Assembly: GCA_019055375.1 (NCBI GenBank)
Contig: JAHQIW010003844.1
Location: forward strand, 119,609 to 183,608
DNA length: 64,000 nt
Source: Parelaphostrongylus tenuis
Taxonomy: Eukaryota > Nematoda > Chromadorea > Rhabditida > Metastrongylidae
Direction: 5' to 3'
Under the pieces are notes generated by a model, which saw nothing but the letters and a program-made list of their open reading frames with translations, had not been told where the DNA came from and ran no database searches. Positions 34,263-45,112 of this stretch are shown here, piece after piece (position 1 is the first letter of the stretch; each line of letters begins with the position of its first letter). The translations under genes and the position numbers were made by a program.

Positions 34263-36380
34263 TGGTGTCAGCAAAGGATTAAGTCACAGCGAAAAATTTA
34301 GGCAAGATGCACGGAGAAGATACTACGAAGATCACGCTAACACTACTTAATAAGGAAGTTAGTATAGAGTTTTTGGAAAGCACAGAAGGTGAGGTGGATT
34401 GCGTGCTTTCTTGATAATCACACATCAGGTTGCAGTAACAAGAATAGAGTGAGAAAGACGAAAGTCGTGAAGCCAGTATTTGCTTGTATAAGTTTCTTTC
34501 ATGATTATCATCAGCAACCTCACATGACTGTTCATGTTCATGAACGTTCAGTCAGTGAATGATTGGAGCCTCGCTTTTGAAGACAGAAATCGGGCCTTCA
34601 ACTCAAGGCACACTCGGATACAATAAGCTAAGATGATAGGAAATGATTAAATGACCAGGCGATTTTACACGTCAGTCCATAAGATACAAATGGATACGAT
34701 GGTGCTAATGTGATGTGAATGATGATGTTCATGTCGAGTTCGTTTGTCTTCATGAATTGAAGCTGCTCCAGTATAAGCTCTATACATCGCCAAAGTTATA
34801 CGGCGTTGGTCGCCAAACTAACTGAAGAACGATATTGAGCAAACTCCGACTACCGCTTCGTCTTAACGTTGACAAATATAGTGGTAAATATCTCATTCAT
34901 GAAATCTAACCGCTCAATGCGTTAACACTTCAGAGCGATAATGAAATCAGGTTTTTTTGCAACATTGACATGAATGTCGGGAAAATATCGCTAGAATATA
35001 GATAAATATCAGTAGAGTATCGCCAGATAGCATAGAATGCACAATTTTGAAACAAATAACAAGAACATTATTTCGAGGCGACGAAAAGTTAGTTAAAAAG
35101 AAGTAACGAGGAACTAGTGAAAACGTCTTTGTTTCTAACAGAGTAGGACAAAAAGCCAAATAGTCAATCTTGTTTTGAATTGTTCTGTGCTCAAAGAATG
35201 TTAAACGCGAAGAATTCAAAAAGTGGCAGCACAAATGGATTGCTGTAAGTTGATACCACAATACTAAATCGTTTGTATTTTTCGAATTTTTTGAGTAAAA
35301 ATTCAAATAGAACTAAGAATAGCAGAAATGGAGGACCAGAAAGTATGAAAAAATTTTATTCAAAAAACCACTCAGATGCAAGCCTGGAGTTTATATGTGA
35401 TCTTTAGAATGCAATAAACGCAAGCTTCTCATATTAGAAAAACTCGTTGAGGAGCACTAATTTTCAGTATGATCATTAGAGCTATCAACCATCTGAAAAA
35501 GTGACATGCTAAAGCTGATAACTCATGTACTCTCAGTCGAAACAGCAAATTTGAACATGAAATTGTAGACCTCACCAGTGATGATATGCCATGAATAAGA
35601 TTTTATACGGTTTAAAACCAGTGCATATCGTTATCAAAAGGTTATCTAGGTAGCAACCACAGTTATCAATTCAAGGGAAATGAGAAGCATTTTGTTTTGC
35701 ACCGCACGACGTCAAGTCTCACTCAGGTATTGTAATGGCGGTGTGGCATCTCGTGGGGGAGCAGGCAGGCAGGTGAACAAGCATGCACAGGGGAAGTCGC
35801 GTTTCGTGGGAAAGCGAAGGGTTCTTAGAAGGTTAACTCGCTGAGGAACATTAAGATCTTAATACGGTTTATCACCAGTGCAGAGTAAGGTGATCAAGCA
35901 AGGAACTGGCCAAAAATGTGGAGAAATACACCGTTTTGGTTCTGATCCAAGGTTTGCTTTTTCCCCTCACTCCTTCACTTTCGATGATCCGCAATTCTTT
36001 GGAATCTTCCAAACAAGCTTATTCAGAATTCAAAAAAATTGCCTTTTCTAAGCTTACAAAGACGAAAAGTAGTAGCGTTTATACAATAACCAAGCACTGT
36101 CTTTGGGCTTTAGAACACTGTCATAGCACCACTAAGCGCTGATCAATGTTTTGCGGTCGTATCCTTTTAGGAATAAAGCCTCTCAGCTCACTGAAGGCTA
36201 TATCCAACGCAATGGAAGATTTTGTATCTAATGGATAATCTAAGAACCTTTTGAGTTACCGTTCGAGGGCTGAGAAGGAATTAGCTACGAAATTCATTGA
36301 ACGTAGTTCACATACATCATCAGTGTTTCTGAGCAATCTCGATTGTACTTTATTTTACAATTTATAAGAGTGTCATGTTA
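34263..36380. other. Left-arm stretch with no recognised gene
   Basis: No domain-bearing exon. A segment at 35705-35800 (ACGACGTCAAGTCTCACTCA, GCAGGCAGGCAGG) is a diverged inverted match of 62380-62510, so it is a dispersed repeat. Reading frames here change between the two arms because of one-base homopolymer differences, which argues against coding. The mirrored stretch is 53001-55118. Confidence 0.45.
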
Positions 36381-36384
36381 TTGG

Positions 36385-36520
36385 AATTTTATACTCGAGA
36401 GTGTTGTGCAATGTGCAAGACTTCGAAGTTAGGGCCGAAACTGAACCCTCATCTCACATTCCGAAAACGTGTGCTTACCACTGAATTAGCTGGGATCCTT
36501 CGCTACTACATCGAATAGGT
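36385..36520 (-). mobile_element. tRNA-derived SINE (S6-like), left arm
   Basis: GAGTGTTGTGCAATGTGCAA, GAACCCTCATCTCACATTCC and GCTTACCACTGAATTAGCTG represent tail, B-box side and head of an S6-type SINE on the minus strand. Mirrored at about 52861-52996. Confidence 0.45.
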
Positions 36521-36659
36521 GAGAAGATTTGTATGGAGTCATCTAACAATTTCAGTATACTTTTACAGCTGTCATTTGGCTCTTTTCAGTTACTTGCGAC
36601 TTTTTAGCTATTAATCCAGGCGCAGTGGAAAAATAATGATGAGAAATAGTGCACTTTCC

Positions 36660-37505
36660 GGTTAGAAGGCGACAAATGAAAATTTGACCTCATTCGCTGG
36701 ACAAGAATTTTTCATAGGAGTCTTAGTGATCATTCAAAGATTCAATCTTTTGCTAAAGTCGCACGTATCCGATTTTCCAAAAAAAATTATGTTTTAAACG
36801 ACCACTCGTTCTCTTTTCTTATCTCGCTTGTATTACGCTAGACAAAAGTGCTTTCTTAAACTGCTAGATTCTGTCGATCGCACAAGTCTCGAAGAGCTCA
36901 GAAATGTGGTTGCTTATTGAAAAAGCTCTTCTGATATTCTGATAGTGCTTAAGGGAAAAGAAAATATTTGTACTTCACAACTTCCCGGACAGATCTCTTT
37001 CTTTGCACTACCAATAATCATTCGATAGCGTAAGTTTCAGTTATTCAAAAGCATGCTTATTTTGTAGAAAGACAGTTTCGCTGTGGTGTAGTAGATAAAA
37101 GAAGATTGAGCTTCACATATCCGGCGGCTTGTTTACCGGTCAATCTGCGAGGGGGATCGATCGCGTTTGACATGTGGGGTACAACTTGTTCTTCAATTGA
37201 GAATTTTTTCTCCGCTTTGAAAGAAACTCCGAATAAAACATTTGATGCAGATACTACGACATTTTGTCTGTACGCTCATATGCCTATACTGCTTCCGGCG
37301 AATTATAAACGTGATGAAAATGAAGGCTCACGGCGGATGTGAAACATAATTTCATTTCGGATTCTACATCCTTATAAAGGGATAGCTTGAAAAATCAGCC
37401 ATGTACGGCGGCTTTAGCCAGAGATTTGAGCTTTTGAATTGTTACTAACAGTTCTGAAATGAATTCTTGTTCAGCAAATGGGGACAATATTCATTTGTCG
37501 CCGGC
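36660..37505 (+). mobile_element. Repeat Y, complete copy with long terminal inverted repeats (left arm)
   Basis: Begins GGCGACAAATGAAAATTTGA and ends CAATATTCATTTGTCGCC. The first and last ~170 bp are inverted repeats (both contain the ordered blocks CATTxGCTGxACAAGAATT, ACxATTCAAAxxxTCAAATCT-like and AAATTATGTTT). The flanks GGTTAGAA and GGCTAACA suggest that the repeat starts at GTTAG. The ~500-bp centre has no conserved transposase, so it looks like a non-autonomous DNA transposon of about 0.85 kb. It is the best-preserved member of the family in this window. Confidence 0.7.
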
Positions 37506-38357
37506 TAACACAAAGATCTATCAACAGATTATAGTAGTGATGATAACCTGAACAGGAATTTCGAATGACGATAGGAAATTATGAATATTTATAACTACTG
37601 TTCAGAATGATTGAACAAAACCATTAGGAAAGCCAGATTGGAAGAATGATCGCACAGAGTGGATTTCAATTTGCTCAACAGATTTTGTAGGTGAGCCTTT
37701 TATCTGTTTCATGTTTGTAACCTAAGCAGTTAAACCTCACCGTATTCAAAATCAGTCAGAACAAAATCTGCTCACAAAAATTGGCTTAACTTACATGGAA
37801 AGAGAGCAAGAAGACAAAGTCTAATACAACGCGGAGCAAACACGATATATAATTGTTGGAAAGTCGCAGGATGAAATTAGAAGAAATGTTGCTATGCTAG
37901 TTAACAGATGAATCTACCATGCATGACTAGATGATCAAATCTAGCACTTACGGAATCTAGGCAGCAAGTGATTATGAAATGCCTGTCGGTGATATAGATT
38001 GCTAGATCAAAAGCACATCCAAATGATAGACATAATGTCTAATTTACATAGGATGTGCATAAGTCATCTTGGTTTCTAGCTAAGTAAAATTTGTGTAAAG
38101 TCGTTTGGATCACTGGGTACTGTGTGACCGATGTATGGGGAGAATACGCTATTTGTATTCTACATCGAACAAGCGCTAAGGTTTCATGCTTCCACGATAA
38201 ATGTTCTAATACAATCACAGCCTGGAGTTAGAACACAAGTGACTTGCAATAGAATGATACATAGCAACATCTCAAAGTACAGAGCAATCGCTAGTGGCAG
38301 GTTACTCACATCAGGGACCATATCTTTTGTGAGATTACGCAAAACTCGATCGATCTT
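37506..38357. other. Left-arm stretch with no recognised gene
   Basis: AT-rich sequence between the Y element and the mariner relic. A 77-residue open frame at 38131-38364 runs into the mariner end and has no recognised domain. Mirrored at 51024-51875. Confidence 0.45.
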
Positions 38358-38928
38358 CTCGTAAGTTTTGGTACTAGAGCAATAGGCACCATATTTTTTG
38401 ACCAGAAGTATTCAAAATGCTCATCAAAACAACTCCAAGTACGCGCCATCAGTTTGAACAGATTTGTGATATCTCTAGCAACGAATCAATGCTGCTTTGT
38501 CCACAGTTTTCTGAGATTTCTATTGGTACCAAATTCGACCAAACACGCTACAATCTCATCCTGCTTCGAGACAACGCAAGGCTGAATGCCGTCAAAGTGA
38601 CGAAGAAGAAGTCAACCGAACTGGGATTGGAGATGTCGGATCATCCGCCGTACAGTCCTGACTTGTCGCCGTCTGACTGTTACCTCTTCCGGCCGCTAGA
38701 GTACTTCCTCAGCAAAAGAAAGCCCAAGACATCAGTCATTTGCGTAGAAGGTTGGGAAGCTTATTTGAATCTAAGGATGACAAATTCCATGAGTGTGGTA
38801 AAGATTTGTTGCCTGAAAGATAGCAGAAATGTGATCAGACAGATGACCCATACTTTGAATAGTGTTGTCAAGCAGTTTTAACTTTTCGTTAATTTGGTGT
38901 TTGTTGCTCTAATGAGAAAACTTATGAG
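38358..38928 (+). mobile_element. Internally deleted mariner element (left arm)
   Basis: Terminal inverted repeats CTCGTAAGTTTTGGTACTAG at the 5' end and the matching reverse form at the 3' end (GCTCTAATGAGAAAACTTAT-GAG). The open frame at 38417-38881 carries the catalytic C-terminal half of a mariner transposase: LLRDNARLNAVKVTKKKSTE (second Asp), then HPPYSPDLSPSDCYLF, the segment carrying the last Asp of the DD34D triad, ending NSVVKQF. The N-terminal DNA-binding domain and the first Asp are gone, so it cannot code for an active transposase. Its ends could still be recognised in trans. The copy at 50453-51023 is its mirror. Confidence 0.8.
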
Positions 38929-39650
38929 GGGACCTAGTATTTTCAGTGGGCAATATGTCTATGAACGGATATCGACAACACGATGAACATGGTGATTTTT
39001 CAGAAAGTACCATGTAGCAAAAAATTTCTGATGTGTAAAATCGCTGTGTTTCTGCTATGTCTTTAGGATTTGCTCCATCGCTAAATCGCAACCTTGGATC
39101 GGCAAACCATATAAACTATACAACAACACAGAATCAACACACCGCTGCCATCGAATGTAGAAAAGACAATTTTAAGGGTATCTAAATCAGTGTGTCAACA
39201 AGATATGAAGAGAAAGCAAAAGTTGCCGAGACCTTCCTCAATAGATCGAGAAAATAGTGGAAGCAAAATAGTGATTGCTTTTGACCGATGCAGTCAAAGA
39301 ATAGTCGGAAGCGATGAGTTCAGGTGTGGGAAGGAACGAGTCGACTGATCAGTCCACTCCTTATATACTGATCGTGGAGAGAGTAGAGACGCAGTATGTG
39401 GAAAGGTCGGTCTCACGCACATCTCACATGCCCGGAGTAAACGAACTGGCAAAGACGCAGAGCGCCATGGAGCATGCCAGTCAATTAATACCGCTCAGAG
39501 TTCTTTTTTTCCAGATTCGGCCCACTGCAAGCGCATCACTTCATAGCAGAACGAGGCGGCGACGCGACCACTGGTGGATCTATCAACAGAGTGACTGCTA
39601 AATGATCACTAGAGATTCCGGATCAACATTTCTGTCATGGATATAAAAGT
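38929..39650 (+). repeat. Internal duplicated unit, copy 1 (left arm)
   Basis: The sequence following the mariner end matches 44269-45035 (for example GACAATTTTAAGGGTA, GTCAAAGAATAGTCGGAAGC, ACTGATCAGTCCA, CAAAGACGCAGAGCGCC). Copy 2 of this unit forms the spacer of the giant palindrome. No coding content recognised. Confidence 0.75.
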
Positions 39651-39810
39651 AATGTAAAGTGATCTGCGAAAGCTTTTGCGCTAGGCAATACTCGAATTCG
39701 CAATTCACCCTAAACGAGAGCGTTGCACTACCGACGCCCGTTTAGCCCGCCACTCTTGCTACGTTACAACGCATCTATCTGTCAGCAACCAACCGTCAAC
39801 TGTTTGCGTA
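39650..39810 (-). mobile_element. tRNA-derived SINE (family S6), left arm
   Basis: On the minus strand: CTGACAGATAGATGCGTTGT, GGGCGTCGGTAGTGCAACGC (A-box side), a B-box-like GCGAATTCGAGTATT and GCAAAAGCTTTCGCAGATCAC. The same head occurs intact at 43954-44127. Mirrored at 49571-49731. Confidence 0.65.
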
Positions 39811-40817
39811 AGGTAGTTCATATGGCACATTACTCCACATCATTGGGTATATCTATAACATCAGACCATCGGTGAAAGTGGTTCAATCAAAAGAATTGTG
39901 TTTGATCATCCAATGCGCAATGTCTATCAGCATGACTGTGGTTCACTATCGAATTATTATGTTATTTCCAATTTCCATTGTGTCACACAAGACCGGTGCT
40001 CACTCTACTATAACTCTAAGTAAAGCACTGACGAAGGCGTTGCCGCCAACGTTAGCCATCAGATTCTGAGGAAAAAGAAGTACTAACCTAGTACATGTTT
40101 CAAATCAAGAAAAGGAGTGTTGTTATAATTGAGGAGATATATTACAAGTCCATGCAATCTCTGTGCGCTGGCCTTTACTTCAACAACTCACAAGCAGACG
40201 TAAAAACAGTGGGTATGTTGATAGTTCATTTTGTGCTTGATGCGATTGAAGTTTGGGTCTGGTGATTTTTCAAAATGAACAATGTAGGTGTTTGGTAACT
40301 GCGTTAAGTCTGTGTAGGTTATATTGAAGACGAAACTGCCGATATGTCGGGTGTCTGAATGAACTGTGTTGTAAAGCTCCTGTCTGACTTAAGAAGATTT
40401 TTAAAGAACAACTGAAGCTTGCCGAGGTTATCAGACAGTAGGTTTTCTGAATCTACAACTAAATATTCGACGCACTGCAGATGTTAATCCCATTCTGGTT
40501 TTTATTCCAATATTTTCATTGCTTTCATACTTGCAATTTTTCTGCAACCACTTTCTTTATGGTCAATACTAAGGCAACAGCACTTTCACGGTTTATGAGC
40601 AAAGGAAGTTTTTCTGTGATGTTTCATTCGCATATCACTAATCTACTTTTTAGGCAATGTGTAAACTCCAATTCCACCATATTGTGCACTATGATGTAAT
40701 TTACTGCTTTACTCTTCCTATTCAATATCCATATAACTTGCCAATTTATTGCTGTTTTCATGCGGCAACAGATATCGGTTGAACGCAGATATTGTCTCGA
40801 TCACATCATGCTCAATT

Positions 40818-42727
40818 TCAGTTACCGCTGATAGTGCCAAATGCCGTGGAGAAGTGCGATGCAAATGGACCCGATGCCAGCATACGGACCGCTCGATTCA
40901 GTACATTTTGCCAGATCATATCCGACCAATTGGCCATGATGATGTTTGTAGTCTATATACATTTTTTACAAAACGAATTATACGATTAAGATACAAGTCG
41001 TACCGAGAGAGTTCCAGAAATTGTCAAAGGTGCTCCAGATAAAGGCATTACTGTTACATCGTTGGGTCTTGTTGCCTCACATTGATGCTCATTCTGTATT
41101 ACAGTGCAGATACTCGTCACCGTGTTGCCGACGATGTTGCAGCTAGGTGAGTTTTCTTTCTTGACTGCAAGAAACTATGGGACGTGGAATACACGTTTTT
41201 CTTTATGAAAGGAAAATGAATAGAATTGCAGCATTTTAGTTTACTAGCTCCTTTCTTCTATGAGACCCTTCGTATTTTCATTTGATACATTGACTTCTAC
41301 ATTTCTCAAAAAATATATTGTCAATATGTGATTCCAAACCGCACTGAGACCATGGTTACTACTGTAGCACATTTTGAAGGCGAAAACAGTGTAATGGCTG
41401 ACACTGAGTTCCCTCATAATATCCTGTTTAGTAATGAGAGGTTCAACTCGTCTTACATGGTAGCATTTAGGTTGTAGGTAAGCGCAACTTCAATTACGTT
41501 TCTAAACTTTGAGGTCTCTTCTTCACAAGACTTCTGGAACCACCATGCATTGTACGCTCAAAGAATCCTCATCCTGATGTTAAATCCTTGATGTTGTGAG
41601 TTGTCTCTTCTGCTTTACAACTCATTTAAAGCTTAAACAGGATAAAATCGCTCAAATCTGCTTCTTGCTCTACGTACTTTCCTTACTTACAATTAAGTGA
41701 TAATATGGGACTAACATCAAGAGGTAAAGAGAAATTTGCATATTGAAACGAAGTATATTTATTATTTTTCTCAAGATGGTAATATTAAACGACGAATTTC
41801 AATTGTGCAGCGCGGTTAGTGTTCCACCAACCTAATCATTCTATTTTTCTAGTGCCTGTCATGTTCTTGCTCAAAATGATCATTTTCAGTGTTCAATGTC
41901 TAAGGCTCACGTCGATCCGCTGGATTAGCAGCGTTTTTGCACTCCAGTGGTTCATATGCGATGTTAACAGTAAGTTGATCTAAAATGGTTGAGATCACAG
42001 CATCAGGTAGAAACGCATTACGAGCTTGCTTTTCGAGAACATCAAGGACCTGAAAAAAGTGTTTTTTACCACTTGGTAGAGCATATTTGGAAACGATTTT
42101 ATGATATTAAGTCAAGTGTGCAAACCACGGAAGCATTGGGACTTCCAATTGCCGAATAATCGGCGCTCACATCCTAAGCCTCTTCAAAAATCGCGAAAAG
42201 GGAAAATATGCCTGAACTGTAGGGCAGAAACTAACTGTTTGCATTACAAGACGTTGTACAAATCCCTGAGCTCCTGCCGGGGTACTTGCAACACCAGGAA
42301 ACCGGGCGGCAACTGCTGCGTTTCCACTGTAAACCATGGCAGTAGGCAAAGTGAACCCAGTGACGGTGAAGGACCTAGTGCGCGCTGCAACAAAACTTCA
42401 AAGATGTTCTAGAATAATGAAAAACTAAACCACAGTGTTATATAACATTTGAAGTTATATGAAGTCTTGATTTTAGTTTTAAAGTCCTTTCATCAAACGT
42501 CTTGTCTATCTGTCTTTTGAGCAGTGAAAATGTGATAGTTTAATCAATCTGACTAGTATGTAAGAAATTGATTAGACCGGGAGTATTTACTGCGAAGTAA
42601 CGGTGGTTTGTTCATTACCTTGACCTGCTGGCATAACGCCACATCCCAACACTGTCGAAATTGTGTCCAGCAGCAAAAGTATGAAGAGACCGATAAGATG
42701 GCTCGCTATTCTGGCATGGACATCCAT
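40818..42727 (-). CDS. Nematode-type secreted protein, left-arm copy (five exons)
   Basis: Exons 42727-42619, 42384-42236, 42049-41911, 41164-41004 and 40952-40818 join in consistent phases (1, 0, 1, 0) with GT-AG sites to a 230-residue product. Residues 1-28 form a signal peptide (core LIGLFILLLLDTISTVLG), followed by CGVMPAGQ. Later blocks are RSFTVTGFTLPTAMVYSG, AQGFVQRLVMQT, LEKQARNAFLPDAVI, LTVNIAYEPLEC, SCNIVGNTVTSIC, LTISGTLSTTNIIMANWSD, and the C-terminal NVLNRAVRMLASGPFASHF. The mature part has five cysteines and no membrane anchor, so it is predicted to be secreted. I recognise the block order as that of a nematode-restricted family of unknown function and give no molecular role. 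An identical mirror copy is at 46654-48563 and a decayed paralogue at 27.7-25.6 kb. The start is the first ATG before the leader. Confidence 0.82.
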
Positions 42728-43246
42728 TCCTGCCTGCTAAAATTTTGAGCTAATAGTGTTGACTCAACTATAACATCTTCGACATTTTCGTACCAGATCA
42801 CTCACAAGGCAATGACAAATTCATCAGAAAACAATAATACGAGGAAAACGATGCCCTCTTAGCTTACTGAGTTTTTCATGACCTGCGGAGGTCCACAGTT
42901 TGCTTAACTTCGATAAAAGTCTTTAGATAACGTTTCGTGACAGTTTCGTCATTCTAAACTACAGGAAACTCGGCTAATGAGGTTCAACGCGCATCGAATA
43001 TTGGACAGCATAGGATACGTTGAAGATATCTCAAGAACAGAAATATCAGTGAATGTGCCAATTTCTGAAATGCTGTAGCTAAATTTCGTTCCCGCTTTCG
43101 CAGCTTTGATGCTGCATAAAATTCTTAGTTTGCCAAGACGTAATATTCGCATACTGCGATCCACTGCATGACCATTATTGACTAACTATCCATCGTTTCA
43201 TTATTATTTGAGACAACATGTCATGTGATCTGGTAAGGGCTCTTAT

Positions 43247-43293
43247 ATAGCCCGATACACGTGTTTCGTCCTTACAGACTCGTCAGCCGTGCA
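43247..43293 (-). ncRNA. Hammerhead-type ribozyme motif (left arm, outer left)
   Basis: Minus strand: CTGACGAG, stem II GUCU/GGAC around GUAA (GNRA-type), GAAAC, ACGTGT, ATC. Stem I pairs are G-U, G-C and C-G next to the core. All invariant core bases are kept. Identical to 46088-46134 in the mirror arm. Confidence 0.7.
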
Positions 43294-43716
43294 GAACCCG
43301 TCGTCTTTCGATCTTTTTATAGTCAGTTCTCTCGGGAGCCTCACATTTCTTATAGAGAGTTATCGAAGACGAACGTTTTACACTCCATGTCAAGTGAAAT
43401 TTTCACCTAACACAGAGTGTTGCGCAATCGATTGCTCTTTGGCTGGTACTTTTATCATAATTATACCTTTATAATAATGACACAAATAACAATGAAAGGA
43501 TCTATTGAAATTTAAGCGTGATCTAAACGAAGCACTCGAAATAAAGGCATAATTATGATAAAAGTACCAGCCAAAGAGCAATCGATTGCGCCACACTCTG
43601 TGTTAGGTAAAGATTTCACTTGACATGAGTGTAAAGCATTCGTCTTCGATGACTCTATAAGGACTGTGAGGCTCCCGAGAGAACTGTCTATGAGAAGATG
43701 GAAAGACTACAGGTTC

Positions 43717-43763
43717 TGCACGGGTGACGAGTCTGTAAGGACGAAACACGTGTATCGGGCTGT
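43717..43763 (+). ncRNA. Hammerhead-type motif with C3 changed (left arm, outer right)
   Basis: Same as its partner at 43247-43293 except that the core starts GTGACGAG, replacing the invariant first C. By established hammerhead chemistry C3 pairs with G8 in the active fold, so this copy should be impaired. Stem II (GUCU/GGAC, GUAA loop) and GAAACACGTGTATC are intact. Confidence 0.6.
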
Positions 43764-43901
43764 ACAAGAGCCCTTACCAGACGACATGACAAGTTGGCTC
43801 AATTAATAATGAAAGGATCTATTGAAATTTGAGCGTGGTCTAGAACTCGAAATAAAGGCACTCGAAAGCACTCGAAATAAAGGAGTAATTATATTGATCT
43901 T

Positions 43902-44268
43902 CTCATAAGATTTTGTACTAGAGCAATAAGCATCATATTTATTAACCAGAAGTGACAGACTTAACTGACATATAGATGCGTTGTTACGTAGAAAGAGAGA
44001 GGTGCAAAATGGGCGTCAGCAGCGTAACGGATAGAGTACGCATTCCCGGAAAAAGTGAGGTGCGGTTCTAGTCCCGCCTGGTGCTAAAATTTTGCACATC
44101 ACTCTACAACACTGGGTATATATTCATAACCAGAAGTAATTGAAAATGTTCAACAAAAGCAAAAATATGTTCAGGTAGATGACGGATGCTTTGAATAGTG
44201 TTGTTAAGCAATTTCAGCTACTTTTGGTTAAACTTGGTGTTTATTGCTCTAATATCAAAACTTATGAG
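43902..44268 (+). mobile_element. Short mariner copy interrupted by a SINE (left arm)
   Basis: 5' terminal repeat CTCATAAGATTTTGTACTAG at 43902 and 3' terminal repeat (TTGCTCTAATATCAAAACTT, ATGAG) ending 44268. Apart from the inserted SINE, only about 180 bp of mariner remains, including the end of the transposase frame (ATGACGGATGCTTTGAATAG, matching TLNSVVKQF of the 38.4-kb copy). Mirrored at 45113-45479. Confidence 0.75.
43954..44127 (+). mobile_element. tRNA-derived SINE with intact target-site duplication (left arm)
   Basis: Flanked by AACCAGAAGT at 43944-43953 and again at 44128-44137, a 10-bp target-site duplication within the mariner copy. The body has CATATAGATGCGTTGTTACG, an A-box-like GCGTAACGGATAGAGTACGC, the B-box-like GGTTCTAGTCCCGCC and the tail TTTTGCACATCACTCTACAA. 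This is the best-preserved S6 member in the window. Mirrored at 45254-45427. Confidence 0.8.
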
Positions 44269-44297
44269 GGGACTTATAATTTTCAATGGGCAATATG

Positions 44298-45083
44298 TCT
44301 TTGAAAGGATGTTGACAACAAGATGAACATGGTGATTTTTTAGAAAAAGTACCACGTAGCCAAGAATTTCTGACGTGTAAAATCGTTGTTTTTCTGTTAT
44401 TCTTTAGGATGTGTTCCATCGCTAAATCTCAACCTTGGATCGACAAACCATATAAACTTTACAACAACACAGAATCAACACACGCTGTCATCGAATGTGC
44501 GCAGACAATTTTAAGGGTAAGTAAATCAATGTGTTAACAAGATTTGAGGAGAAAGCAAAAGCCACTGCGACTGCTGTTAATAGGTCGAGAAAATAGTGGT
44601 TGCATTTGACGGATGCAGTCAAAGAATAGTCGGAAGCGATGAGCTCAGGTGTCGGGAGGAACGAATAGACTGATCAGTCCAGTCCTTATATACTGATTGT
44701 GGGTGGAGAGAGTAGAGACGCAGGACATGGAAGGGTCGGTCTCACACACGCATCTCACATGCCCAGAGTAAACAAACTGGCAAAGACGCAGAGCGCCCAG
44801 GAGCATGCCAGTCAATCAATACCGCGCAGAGTTTTTTTTCCAGATTCGGCCCGCAGCAAGCGCATCACTTCATATTAGAATGAGGCGACGACCACTAGTC
44901 GATTTGCGAGCTAAACGACTGCTAATGTGATCACTAAAGCTTCCGATCAACACTTTCGTTATTGATATACCCAGTGATGCTTAGTGACTTGCAAAAGCTT
45001 TTGCGCTAGGAGGGACACGAGCCCGCATTCTTAGAAAGACATATATTTGAGACAAAAGACAAGTAAGACATTCCTTTTAAAGG
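44298..45083. repeat. Spacer of the giant palindrome
   Basis: Symmetry stops exactly at 44297 and 45084. From 44298 to about 45035 the spacer is copy 2 of the unit at 38929-39700 (including the S6-tail block AAGCTTTTGCGCTAGG near 44995-45010). The last ~48 bp, from about 45036 (CTTAGAAAGACATATATTTG) to 45083, match neither arm and look like junction filler. No gene is seen. Confidence 0.8.
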
Positions 45084-45112
45084 CATATTGCCCATTGAAA
45101 ATTATAAGTCCC

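Larger units (their letters stand above)
43205..43803 (+). repeat. Nested palindrome with hammerhead motifs near both ends (left arm)
   Basis: Positions pair as x with about 87010-x. The arms are roughly 43205-43470 and 43540-43803, around a loop of about 70 bp. The arms hold, from outside in, TGGTAAGGGCTCTT, the hammerhead motif, the CTCTCGGGAGCCTCACA block, GTTTTACACT, and GCAATCGATTGCTCTTTGGC. The loop sequence (GGATCTATTGAAATTTAAGC) recurs just outside the right edge at 43816-43880. A single diverged arm exists at 2830-3130. No protein is encoded. Confidence 0.85.
33514..44297 (+). repeat. Left arm of giant inverted repeat (about 10.8 kb)
   Basis: Every landmark at position x recurs on the opposite strand at about 89381-x. 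Examples are 42727 with 46654, 38417 with 50964 and 37106 with 52275. The arm begins at TACTGCGGTCAGTCA and ends at CAATATG (44291-44297). Where I compared the arms they are nearly identical. Several of the differences are one-base changes in homopolymer length (for example near 34650 and 35047), with substitutions appearing close to the outer edge. Contents: a tandem repeat, Repeat Y, SINEs, a mariner relic, the secreted-protein gene and a nested hammerhead palindrome. Confidence 0.95.

Noticed and set aside
34947..35306. 119-residue minus-strand frame, 125 residues in the mirror arm
   Set aside because: The two arms end the frame differently because of one-base homopolymer changes; no domain or splice context.
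38417..38881. Functional mariner transposase
   Set aside because: Only the C-terminal catalytic half remains; the DNA-binding domain and first catalytic Asp are missing.
43390..43596. 68-residue frame present in both arms
   Set aside because: It is inside the loop and stem of the nested palindrome; conservation is due to the duplication, not to coding.
44008..44092. tRNA gene with good A and B boxes
   Set aside because: It is embedded in a 174-bp unit with a 10-bp target duplication and a family tail, and the cloverleaf does not close, so it is a SINE head.
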